Positions 16,514 through 23,823 of a stretch of 64,000 nt of DNA are shown here, piece by piece. Position 1 is the first letter of the stretch, and every line of letters begins with the position of its first letter. Source of the DNA: Pseudomonadaceae bacterium (GTDB taxonomy: Bacteria; Pseudomonadota; Alphaproteobacteria; UBA2136; UBA6156); the NCBI GenBank assembly GCA_024236095.1, contig JACKLD010000014.1:186001-250000 (forward strand), read 5' to 3'. Both the position numbers and the translations under genes were made by a program. The notes beneath the pieces were generated by a model. The model made no database searches, had not been told where the DNA came from, and worked only from the letters and a program-made list of their open reading frames with translations.

Positions 16514-18829
16514 ATGAAACGTGTGTGGCCGTTTGTCCGCCTGACCACCGCTCTGGCGTTCAGCCTGGCGGTGCCCGTGGGCGCGGCATGGGCCGAAACA
16601 CGAATTGACGTCCTTCCCGCCTTTCACCAGCAACGCCTGCAAACCATGGCCATGCAGCCATTGGTGCCGATGGCCCCGGCGGCCAAACCGGTGGCGGCCC
16701 CGGCCCAAGGCATTGTGCTGTTGCGCCGCACCGAGCCGGTGCGCAAGCCGCCCACGCCGGAAGAGCTGGATGCCCGTATCCGTCGTCTGGCCGATGACAT
16801 TGTTGCCCAACGCGAGCAGGTGATTCTCCAGCAAACCGCCGCCACTACGCAAGAACTCGACCAGTCGTTGCGCCAATACGCCCAACAGGTGGCCAGCACC
16901 CAGGCCCAACAGGCCGAACAGAACGCCCGCGCCGCCGCTGCCGAAACCAATGCCCGCACGGCTAATTTGCTGGAGAATACCGCTACCAAGCTGGATGCCA
17001 TGGCCACCAGCAACAACGTGTTCTGGCAGGCCACCCAAAGCCAGCTGACCAGCCTGCAAAGCCAGAACGCCCAAGCCATGCAAGACGTTCGCGCCCAACT
17101 GGCCGCCGCCACCGCGCAAACGCAAGAGTTCGCCCGCCTGCAAGCCATGGAGGCCCAACTCAAGGCGCAAGAGGCCGCCATTGCCGCCGCCCAGGCCGAG
17201 GCCCGTGCCGCCGAGGCGCGCGCCAAGGATTACGCCGCCAACCAGATGGCGGCCACCACCCAAACATTGGCAGGCAAGATCGATGCGTTGCAAACCGCCA
17301 CCACCGCCCAGCTTGGCGCGGTGAAGGATGTCGCCGCCACCCGTCTTTCAGCGCTTGAGCAAACCACCGCCGCCAAACTGGATGCCACCCGCGAAGCGCA
17401 ACAGGCCAAATTGGCCGCGCTGGAAAGTGCCACTGCCACCAAGCTGGAGGCGGTGCAGCAAACAACCCTTGCCAAGCTGGATGCTGGCCAACAAGCCCAG
17501 CAGGCCCAACTGGCCGCACTGGAAAGCACGACATCAACCAAGCTGGATGCGGTAAGAGACGTTACCAATGGCCAGCTTCTAGCCAACCGCTACATCACGG
17601 CGGCGCAATTGCAGGCGATGGAAACCGCCAATGCCGCCCGCCAACAAGCCACCGATGCCAAACTGGCCGCTACCCAAGAGATGACGCTGGCCAACCTGCG
17701 CTGGCTGGATGAAGCCACCGACGCCAAATTCGCCGCGGCCGAAACCCGTGCCGCCGCCCGCGATGCCGCCACCACTTCGCGGTTGGATGATCTGGAAATC
17801 CTCACCGCCAGCAACCAAAAGCTGCTGAAGGCCGAAACCACCCGCCTCGCCGCGCAACTCACCGACTACACCAATGTGCAGCTGGCGGGTGTGATAGAGC
17901 AAACCAACCGCGCCTTGGCCCAGACCGCCGCCGATACCGACACCAAGCTGGATGACCTGAAAGCCAAAACCGCCGAACGTCTGGCGGTCTACCGCGTGGC
18001 CGCCGCCAAAAAGGCCGAGCGCCTGAACGCCGAAACCGAACGCAAGCTTTCCGCCCGTGTCGCCGAGGCGCAAGCCGCCGCCGAAGCCAAGCAGCTCAAG
18101 GCCGAGGACGTGCGTACCATTGCCACCCAGACGGTGGAAGACACCGCGCCGCAGTTCCGCGCCATCGCCATGCAGGCGCTGGCCGATTCCAAAGACTATA
18201 TCAAGACCATGGCCACCACCGCGCTGAAGGATGACCCTGCCACCAAGGAAGCCCTCACCCAAGCCGCCCGTGACGTCATTACCAAAGACAACCAAATCGT
18301 CTTCGCCATCCGCAAGGTGGTGGATCACCGCCTGAAGGCGCTGCCGCAAGCCGCCGCCGCGCCGATGTTGCCCCCGCCTGCCGAGGGCACGCCGTCCATT
18401 TACACCGGCGATGAAATCTCGCTGGACGCCAAACGCCTCGGCATCGCACCTATCGGCGATATCGAGCCCGCCGCAGGCCCGCAGCAAATCGCTGCCTTGG
18501 GCAAGGTGGCGGTAATGCCCGCCCGTGCCCGCGCCGACTGGATAGACCTGCGCAAGTTCAACGTGGTGCTCCATGAAGACAACAAGACCTTGCCAAGCAT
18601 GATCGGCACGCTGGTCAAGCACGCCGAGCCCTACACCGGCCCGTGGGAGGTGAAGTGGAAAATCCGGCCGGAAAACAAAGATATTCTCACCGAGACCTTC
18701 AGCCTCGACGTGGAGACCAGCTTCGAGGAATTTGTCAATTATTTGGCCAACTACATGGTCAACGCGCGGGGGGTCAAGCTATCCTTCAGCCTGTTTGACA
18801 GTGAACGGGTGCTGGTGATCAGTGATTAA
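16514..18829 (+). CDS. Long periplasmic coiled-coil protein with hendecad repeats and TcpQ-like C-terminus
   Basis: This 771-residue exported protein has a signal peptide (LTTALAFSLAVPVGAAWAE), a very alanine/glutamine-rich helical region of about 550 residues and a C-terminal TcpQ/PilL-like domain (about 680-771) with LPSMIGTLVKHA, WEVKWKIRP and RVLVISD. Residues 254-374 are eleven near-perfect 11-residue repeats with the shape xKLxAxxxxxx. Such hendecad helices make nearly straight coiled coils, so this may be a rod spanning the periplasm beside the secretin. It overlaps the following paralogue by 8 bases. The function is inferred from the C-terminal domain and context. Confidence 0.65.
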   Translation: MKRVWPFVRLTTALAFSLAVPVGAAWAETRIDVLPAFHQQRLQTMAMQPLVPMAPAAKPVAAPAQGIVLLRRTEPVRKPPTPEELDARIRRLADDIVAQREQVILQQTAATTQELDQSLRQYAQQVASTQAQQAEQNARAAAAETNARTANLLENTATKLDAMATSNNVFWQATQSQLTSLQSQNAQAMQDVRAQLAAATAQTQEFARLQAMEAQLKAQEAAIAAAQAEARAAEARAKDYAANQMAATTQTLAGKIDALQTATTAQLGAVKDVAATRLSALEQTTAAKLDATREAQQAKLAALESATATKLEAVQQTTLAKLDAGQQAQQAQLAALESTTSTKLDAVRDVTNGQLLANRYITAAQLQAMETANAARQQATDAKLAATQEMTLANLRWLDEATDAKFAAAETRAAARDAATTSRLDDLEILTASNQKLLKAETTRLAAQLTDYTNVQLAGVIEQTNRALAQTAADTDTKLDDLKAKTAERLAVYRVAAAKKAERLNAETERKLSARVAEAQAAAEAKQLKAEDVRTIATQTVEDTAPQFRAIAMQALADSKDYIKTMATTALKDDPATKEALTQAARDVITKDNQIVFAIRKVVDHRLKALPQAAAAPMLPPPAEGTPSIYTGDEISLDAKRLGIAPIGDIEPAAGPQQIAALGKVAVMPARARADWIDLRKFNVVLHEDNKTLPSMIGTLVKHAEPYTGPWEVKWKIRPENKDILTETFSLDVETSFEEFVNYLANYMVNARGVKLSFSLFDSERVLVISD
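17273..17635 (+). repeat. Eleven tandem 33-bp units encoding hendecad repeats
   Basis: These 363 bases encode 121 residues that divide exactly into eleven 11-residue units, for example AKLDATREAQQ, AKLAALESATA, TKLEAVQQTTL, AKLDAGQQAQQ, AQLAALESTTS and TKLDAVRDVTN. Position 3 is Leu or Ile in all eleven units and position 5 is Ala in all. DNA identity is highest between the units around 17417 and 17516, 99 bases apart, which suggests duplication of three units. Confidence 0.85.
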
Positions 18830-20267
18830 CGACAAGACCTTTCTGGCCATCATTTTCGCCGCCGCGCCGCTGGCGGCGCCGTGGGCGCTGGCCGAGCGCA
18901 TTCCGGTAGATAGCTCTGCCGCAGGCGCGGGCGAGGGGGTGGTCATCGCCTCCACCCGCATGGGCGTGGGCCCTGCATTGGCCGATCCGATGGGCCTGCC
19001 CGCCGATTGCGGCGGCCCCGGCCTCAACGTGATGGTCACTTCGGCGGGCGAGCAGCAACGCTGGCTGTACGATGCCAACGGCGAGCCTTGCACCGACGCC
19101 ACTCTGATGTACGATGGCGGCAGTGCGCTGGGCAGCCGCATGGCCGACCCCGCCGTGCAAATCGGGTTTATCGACCCCCTTGGCGGCCTGCCGCAGGCTG
19201 AAACCTTGCCCGCTTTGCCGCGCATCCAGGTCAGCCGTGAGCTTCTGCCCGCCCAAGCCGCCGCCGGCCCTGCCAAAACGGTTGGCGCTCCATCCGATTT
19301 GTTGGGCGATACCATCAAACAGTGGCAAAGCGGCCTCACCGAGATGGCCTCCGACGCTCCCCGCGTGCAAACCATCGCGCAAACCGAGGCCACCCTTGCT
19401 GCCGTGCGGGAACTTGACAGACAAACCACCAGCCTCTCCACCCAGCGCGACCAAGTCGAAGCCCTCGCTGCTCAACTGCGCGAGAAAGAGCGCGAACTCG
19501 CCGCCGCCGAAGCCCGTGCCAAAACCAGCAAACTCAACAGCCAGCAACAGCGCAACCTCGCCGAGGCCACCCTCTCCAAAGCCCAGCAGGCCGAGCAGAA
19601 CATGCGCGCTGACCTCCGTGCCGCGCAAGAACGCCTTGCCACGCTGGAAGCGCAGAACAAACAACTTGCCGCCAGCAAGGCCCGCCAAGAGAAGGTCTAC
19701 GAGCAACGCATCGCCACGCTGGGCGACGACCTCCGCACCGCCGAGCAGAAAGCCCAAGCCAGCCGTCAAGAGCTCATCATGCAGGCCGCCGCCAAAATCG
19801 CCGAGGCCGAAGCCTTGGCCAACGCCGCCCGCGTGGCCGAAGCCGACGCCAAGGCCCGCGAGGCCGCCCGCCTGAAGCAGGAGGCCGAGACCATGCTCAA
19901 CCGCGCGCTGGATTTGGCCAACAACAAGGCGGTCATCGCTGCCGACCTCGCCGAGGCCACTCCCAAAGCCGCGCCGATGCCGTTGATGGAAGTGCCGGTG
20001 GTCATCCATGCCACCGACCAAACCCTTTCCGACCTGCTTGCCTCCATCCTCAAACAGGCCGCGCCGCAAGCGGGGGAATGGAAGGCCGATTTCCAACTCA
20101 CCACCGCCAACAGCTACATCCTTGCCGAGAAATGGAGTCTCACCGCCGAAGCGCCGGTGAAGGCCCTGCTGGACAATCTCACCGCGCAAATCAAAGCCGC
20201 CCACGGCGTGACGTTGGCGTTTACACAGTTTCCGCAATCGCGCCTTGTTGTGGTGACGGATAACTAG
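18822..20267 (+). CDS. Second coiled-coil protein with TcpQ-like C-terminus (paralogue of the 16514 gene)
   Basis: The GTG at 18822 overlaps the end of the preceding gene; it gives a signal peptide (FLAIIFAAAPLAAPWALAE). The 481-residue protein has an N-terminal globular part with two cysteines, a long coiled coil (about residues 180-370, with heptad-like LREKERELAAAEARA and QEKVYEQRIATLGDDLRTAEQ) and a C-terminal domain of about 90 residues. That domain aligns with the end of the previous protein: LSDLLASILKQAAPQAGEW versus LPSMIGTLVKHAEPYTGPW, and RLVVVTDN versus RVLVISD. The two genes look like an old duplication. They are the last genes of the pilus half of the island. Confidence 0.65.
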   Translation: MINDKTFLAIIFAAAPLAAPWALAERIPVDSSAAGAGEGVVIASTRMGVGPALADPMGLPADCGGPGLNVMVTSAGEQQRWLYDANGEPCTDATLMYDGGSALGSRMADPAVQIGFIDPLGGLPQAETLPALPRIQVSRELLPAQAAAGPAKTVGAPSDLLGDTIKQWQSGLTEMASDAPRVQTIAQTEATLAAVRELDRQTTSLSTQRDQVEALAAQLREKERELAAAEARAKTSKLNSQQQRNLAEATLSKAQQAEQNMRADLRAAQERLATLEAQNKQLAASKARQEKVYEQRIATLGDDLRTAEQKAQASRQELIMQAAAKIAEAEALANAARVAEADAKAREAARLKQEAETMLNRALDLANNKAVIAADLAEATPKAAPMPLMEVPVVIHATDQTLSDLLASILKQAAPQAGEWKADFQLTTANSYILAEKWSLTAEAPVKALLDNLTAQIKAAHGVTLAFTQFPQSRLVVVTDN

Positions 20268-20331
20268 CCCGCATCAAGTGCCGATTGGCCACACCCGATG
20301 CCCTCCGCTGCCGCCCGTGCGCGCACAGGCC

Positions 20332-20360
20332 TTGAAAACCGTACACACCCTGCCCATACT
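20332..20360 (+). promoter_or_regulatory. Promoter before the type IV secretion pilin genes
   Basis: TTGAAA (20332-20337) and CATACT (20355-20360) with a 17-base spacer match the sigma-70 consensus in 5 of 6 and 4 of 6 positions. Predicted +1 is near 20367, giving a 29-base leader that contains AAGGAG before the ATG at 20396. This marks a probable new transcription unit at the junction of the pilus and secretion halves. Confidence 0.5.
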
Positions 20361-20395
20361 GTCTCCATAGCACCCAAACAAGGAGAGCATGCGCT

Positions 20396-20767
20396 ATGAA
20401 ACTGAACACCCAAACGATTTTCACCCTGCTGCTGGTGGCCGGTCTGGCCATGGTCGGCGGCGATGCCTTGGCAACCAATGGTACAACTGGCTCCGCAGGC
20501 GCAGGTCAAACGGTTTTGAACCAAATCATCGGTGCCATTACCGGCAACATCGGTTTGATTATCGGTCTGGTGCTGGCCATCCTGGGTATCTGGACGTGGG
20601 TGGTGAAACAGGAAACCGCCGCCGGCATTATGCTGATTATCGGTGGTGTGCTGATTACCGTATCGCCCGGCGTGTTCAACACCTTGCGTAGCATGGTCAA
20701 CCCGGTCGTAGATGCCGCCGCCTCCGGTTACGGTGGTAACGCGAACGTACAACGCAACACCCAATAA
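20396..20767 (+). CDS. VirB2/TrbC-family type IV secretion pilin 1
   Basis: The 123-residue product has a signal peptide (LLLVAGLAMVGGDALA), then two membrane helices separated by a short polar turn (residues about 50-70 and 78-95). This is the VirB2/TrbC/TraA propilin architecture. The core GAITGNIGLIIGL...ILGIW...ETAAGIMLIIGG...SPGVFN is shared with the next gene. A 30-residue glycine/asparagine tail is unique to this copy. It is the first gene of the F-type block (A-L-E-K order), equivalent in position to F TraA. Confidence 0.75.
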   Translation: MKLNTQTIFTLLLVAGLAMVGGDALATNGTTGSAGAGQTVLNQIIGAITGNIGLIIGLVLAILGIWTWVVKQETAAGIMLIIGGVLITVSPGVFNTLRSMVNPVVDAAASGYGGNANVQRNTQ

Positions 20768-20778
20768 GCCATCGCCAT

Positions 20779-21066
20779 ATGTGGCTGGTTCTTCTCCTCC
20801 TCCTTCCCGCTACCACCTTGGCGGCGGGAACGGGGGATGCCGGTTCTTTGGAACTCAACGCCCTCACCGGCATCGTTACCGGCAATATCGGGTTGTTTCT
20901 TGGTCTCCTGATTACCGTCTGGGGCATTTTCAAACTGGTTGGCGGAGAAACCGGTGCGGGCATGATGCTGATGATATTGGGCGTATTGCTCACCATCTTC
21001 CCCGGTGTGTTCAATGTTGCCCGCAGTATCGTCGTGCCGGTTGCGCAGGGCATCACCGGCGGGTAG
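20779..21066 (+). CDS. VirB2/TrbC-family type IV secretion pilin 2
   Basis: A 95-residue paralogue of the preceding pilin: signal peptide (LVLLLLLPATTLA), then GIVTGNIGLFLGL, GGETGAGMMLMILG and FPGVFN matching the first copy nearly residue for residue in the two membrane helices. It lacks the long C-terminal tail. It starts 11 bases after pilin 1 and ends 9 bases before traL. Either the pilus is built from two subunits or one copy is a minor subunit. Confidence 0.75.
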   Translation: MWLVLLLLLPATTLAAGTGDAGSLELNALTGIVTGNIGLFLGLLITVWGIFKLVGGETGAGMMLMILGVLLTIFPGVFNVARSIVVPVAQGITGG

Positions 21067-21075
21067 CATAACCTC

Positions 21076-21345
21076 ATGTCGGCACGTCCCGTTCCCCGCA
21101 ATATCGATCAGCCCAACCGGGTGCCGGAATACGTCATCACGTGGGTGGTCAGCTATTACGGCACGTTGTTTCTTACCGGCGAGGTGGTGCTGGCATTTTT
21201 CTTTTCCTTCCTTGCCGTCTACCTGATGTACCGCTTCACGCTGGACAAGCCCGAGGGCATCATGATGCGCATCCTCTACCGCTATGTCCAAATCGGCAAA
21301 CTGCGCCCCACTCCGCGCTTGGTGAAGCGCTTCGAGCTTGGTTGA
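21076..21345 (+). CDS. traL: F-type conjugation/secretion protein TraL
   Basis: The 89-residue protein begins PRNIDQPNRV, like the TraL family start (PxYIDxPxRxL), followed by a hydrophobic hairpin (VVSYYGTLFLTGEVVLAFFFSF) and a basic C-terminal helix. F TraL is 91 residues and is an inner-membrane component equivalent to VirB3. Position between the pilin genes and traE is the same as in F. A 125-base gap follows before traE. Confidence 0.78.
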   Translation: MSARPVPRNIDQPNRVPEYVITWVVSYYGTLFLTGEVVLAFFFSFLAVYLMYRFTLDKPEGIMMRILYRYVQIGKLRPTPRLVKRFELG

Positions 21346-21470
21346 TTGTTGCAAAGGCAGCGCAGCGTTCCGCTTGGGCTGATGCACCCGCGCCACCGCA
21401 CGCATGCTTTCCCTGCCCAATAAAGCCGCACCCTCTGCCATATCTGCAAGACTTCGGCTAAACTGCCGCC

Positions 21471-22118
21471 ATGGATTTCGTCTCACGCGCCGGCAGCTTC
21501 ATCGATAGGGCCCACCGCCTTGCGGGGGTGTTGTTGCTGGTGGTTATCGTGCAAAGCCTCATCATCATCAATATGTGGATGAGCAACGCTGACATGGCCA
21601 ACCAAGTCCGCTACATGAGCGCCCGCCTGCCGGTATATGTGGTGCCCGGTGCCACCCGTGGCATTTACAGCCCCACCGAAGACGACCTGCTGATCAAGGC
21701 CTTTGTCGACCAAGTCACCCAAAGCTTCAAAACCTTCACTTACGAAACACTGGCCGCCCAATACCAAGAGATGAAGCAGTTCTTCACCCCGCAAATGCTG
21801 GCGGATGCCGACAGCTATTTTGCCAAGATGTTGCGTGATTCGCAGGCCGACCGCCGCAGCAGCCTCTTTATTCCCGACCAGCAATCCATGCAGGTGGAAA
21901 AATTCACTGAAAACGGCGTGGACATGCGCACGGTGAAAATCCGGGGCTCGCTGCAAACCATCATCGCGGGCAGCGTGGTGGAAAGCTTGCCGATGGAGGT
22001 CACCCTCAAGCTGCAAAAAACCATCATTTCCAAGGCCAACCCTTTTGGCTTCCAATTGGCCCAGTACAACGAACGTGCGTTAAGCAGCAACCCCGCACAA
22101 AGCGTGCGCCCGCAATAG
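21471..22118 (+). CDS. traE: F-type secretion protein TraE (VirB5/VirB8-like core component)
   Basis: A 215-residue protein with a short cytoplasmic N-terminus, one membrane helix (about 17-38, AGVLLLVVIVQSLIIINMW) and a periplasmic domain, as in TraE (F TraE is 188 residues), part of the inner-membrane pilus assembly platform. Family-like patterns include the YVVPGA stretch after the helix and YETLAAQYQEMKQFFTP. The ATG has no Shine-Dalgarno; a TAAACT box at 21459-21464 would place +1 on the ATG. traK follows after 10 bases with a normal ribosome binding site. Confidence 0.78.
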   Translation: MDFVSRAGSFIDRAHRLAGVLLLVVIVQSLIIINMWMSNADMANQVRYMSARLPVYVVPGATRGIYSPTEDDLLIKAFVDQVTQSFKTFTYETLAAQYQEMKQFFTPQMLADADSYFAKMLRDSQADRRSSLFIPDQQSMQVEKFTENGVDMRTVKIRGSLQTIIAGSVVESLPMEVTLKLQKTIISKANPFGFQLAQYNERALSSNPAQSVRPQ

Positions 22119-22128
22119 GAGAGATTTC

Positions 22129-22845
22129 ATGACCAACACCTTGCGCCTTCTCGCCCTGATGCTGCTGTTGCCGCTGGCCGCCATGGCCGACACCATGGTG
22201 TGGCGCGGCCCCACCCAAAGCCTCACCATCGGCCTTACGCAAGACGATATTGCCCACGTGGAAATGCCCGAACCCATCACCAACGTCACGCTGGAAAACC
22301 AGGACTATGTTGATGTGCTGGTGGTGGAAGGCTACAACAACCGCGCCTTCCGCATGCGTTCACTGCTGCCCAAGATGGCCACCCGCATGTTCCTTACCGG
22401 CGCCTCCGGCAACACCTACATCCTCATCCTCACCACCGATGTGCCCTATCGTGCCTTCCTGCAAGTGGTCAACGGGCTGGAAATCGACAACGTCGCCCGC
22501 AAGATCTCCAACAAGTTCGGCCCGCACGATCTGGTACGCGGCATGGCCACAAATACCGACATGCCCGGCGTCCAGCGCGAAACCTATGTGGTGCCCAACT
22601 GGTTCAAGGGCGGCGGTCTCACCTTCGACCTGTCGGAAGTCTGGCAATCCCCCAAACTGACCGGCATCGTGGTCAACGTGCGGAACGATACCCCTGCCGC
22701 CAACGAGGTCAACCTGCCTGCCGTGACCCTTCCCCGTACCGACGAATGGGGCACCCTGCGCTATGCAGCGATGGAAAACCTGCGCATGGCTCCCGCCGGC
22801 CGGCCCGGCGACCGTGGCGTGCTGTTCCTCGTGTTCATGCGGTAG
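22129..22845 (+). CDS. traK: F-type secretion outer-membrane-associated protein TraK (VirB9/secretin-like)
   Basis: This 238-residue exported protein (signal LRLLALMLLLPLAAMA) is the TraK component that, with TraV and TraB, forms the outer-membrane core complex. It is beta-rich; strands such as NVTLENQDYVDVLVVE and RMFLTGASGNTYILIL resemble the VirB9/TraK N-terminal domain. F TraK is 242 residues. The ribosome binding site AGGAGAG is 5 bases before the ATG. In F, traB follows directly; here it lies about 9 kb downstream. Confidence 0.75.
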   Translation: MTNTLRLLALMLLLPLAAMADTMVWRGPTQSLTIGLTQDDIAHVEMPEPITNVTLENQDYVDVLVVEGYNNRAFRMRSLLPKMATRMFLTGASGNTYILILTTDVPYRAFLQVVNGLEIDNVARKISNKFGPHDLVRGMATNTDMPGVQRETYVVPNWFKGGGLTFDLSEVWQSPKLTGIVVNVRNDTPAANEVNLPAVTLPRTDEWGTLRYAAMENLRMAPAGRPGDRGVLFLVFMR

Positions 22846-22962
22846 TTTCTCGTTAGCCGTATCCGCTAATCCGGGTGTCCCTGTCACATCCCTGCGACAA
22901 CACGCGCCACAAACCCGCCCCGCACTCTCGCCAAGTGCTTGTGGGCGGGGGTATAAACAGGC

Positions 22963-23739
22963 ATGACCTGCGTCCGTCACCTGTTGCTGTTGGCCGCATT
23001 GCTGCTGGCCGCCTCCGCACATGCGGCCGATGACTATTCCCGCGATCCCTTCAGCCCCAAAGTTGCCCGCGAGGCTTGGAACATGATCGGCCGCGCCGAA
23101 GCCGAACACGGCATCCCTATTGGCCTTTTACACGCCATGAGCCTCACCGAAACCGGGCAGGGGGTGGCGGGCTGGATGCTGCCGTGGCCTTACACCGTCT
23201 GCATCAACAGCACCGGCCAGAAATCCTACATCAAGCAGCAACATGCCCTGACCGATCTCAACTGGATGCGCAGCCTCGGTTTCGTCCGCTACGATGTCAC
23301 CGTGGGCGGTCAAAGCCTTTCCAACGCCAAAACTGCGGCGGTGCAGGCACTCATTTCCGCCAATCCTGCCGCAACCAGCATCCGCTTGAAGCCGCGTCCG
23401 TTCAGCCGCCGTTTTTCCAACGCCGATGACGCCACCGCCTACGTCTACGGTATGTTCGCCAAGGGCCACAAAAACATGGATCTGGGGCTGATGCAGATCA
23501 ACTGGCGCGTGCATGGCAGCAAGCTGGGCAGCGTGCAAAATGCCTTCAACCCGCGCGCCAACCTCGATTACGCCGTCAACTACCTGTTGGAACACCGCGC
23601 CACCCGCGACTGGTGGGGCAGCGTCGGCCGCTATCACAGCGGCACGGCCTACTACGCCAACAAGTATATCCGCAATGTTTACACGTGGTACAAACGCGTG
23701 CACGACTACAACTCTGGCAAGCAAATCGCCGCCCGCTAG
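22963..23739 (+). CDS. Lytic transglycosylase (SLT-like, VirB1-type)
   Basis: A 258-residue exported protein (signal HLLLLAALLLAASAHA) with the goose-type lysozyme/SLT core: AEHGIPIGLLHAMSLTETGQ with the probable catalytic Glu63, and later DLGLMQINWRVHG, the GLMQIN motif. It would open peptidoglycan for assembly of the pilus or secretion channel. VirB1, F Orf169 and R64 PilT play this part. A strong TATAAA box at 22952-22957 sits 11 bases before the ATG and no ribosome binding site is seen, so the transcript may be leaderless. Confidence 0.82.
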   Translation: MTCVRHLLLLAALLLAASAHAADDYSRDPFSPKVAREAWNMIGRAEAEHGIPIGLLHAMSLTETGQGVAGWMLPWPYTVCINSTGQKSYIKQQHALTDLNWMRSLGFVRYDVTVGGQSLSNAKTAAVQALISANPAATSIRLKPRPFSRRFSNADDATAYVYGMFAKGHKNMDLGLMQINWRVHGSKLGSVQNAFNPRANLDYAVNYLLEHRATRDWWGSVGRYHSGTAYYANKYIRNVYTWYKRVHDYNSGKQIAAR

Positions 23740-23823
23740 CTCTTTTACCGGGCAGATAACGGGAAAGTATGGGGGTCAAGGTGGCACAGCCCCGTATTCG
23801 CCCGTCGCCTTCCCTCTTGAAAT

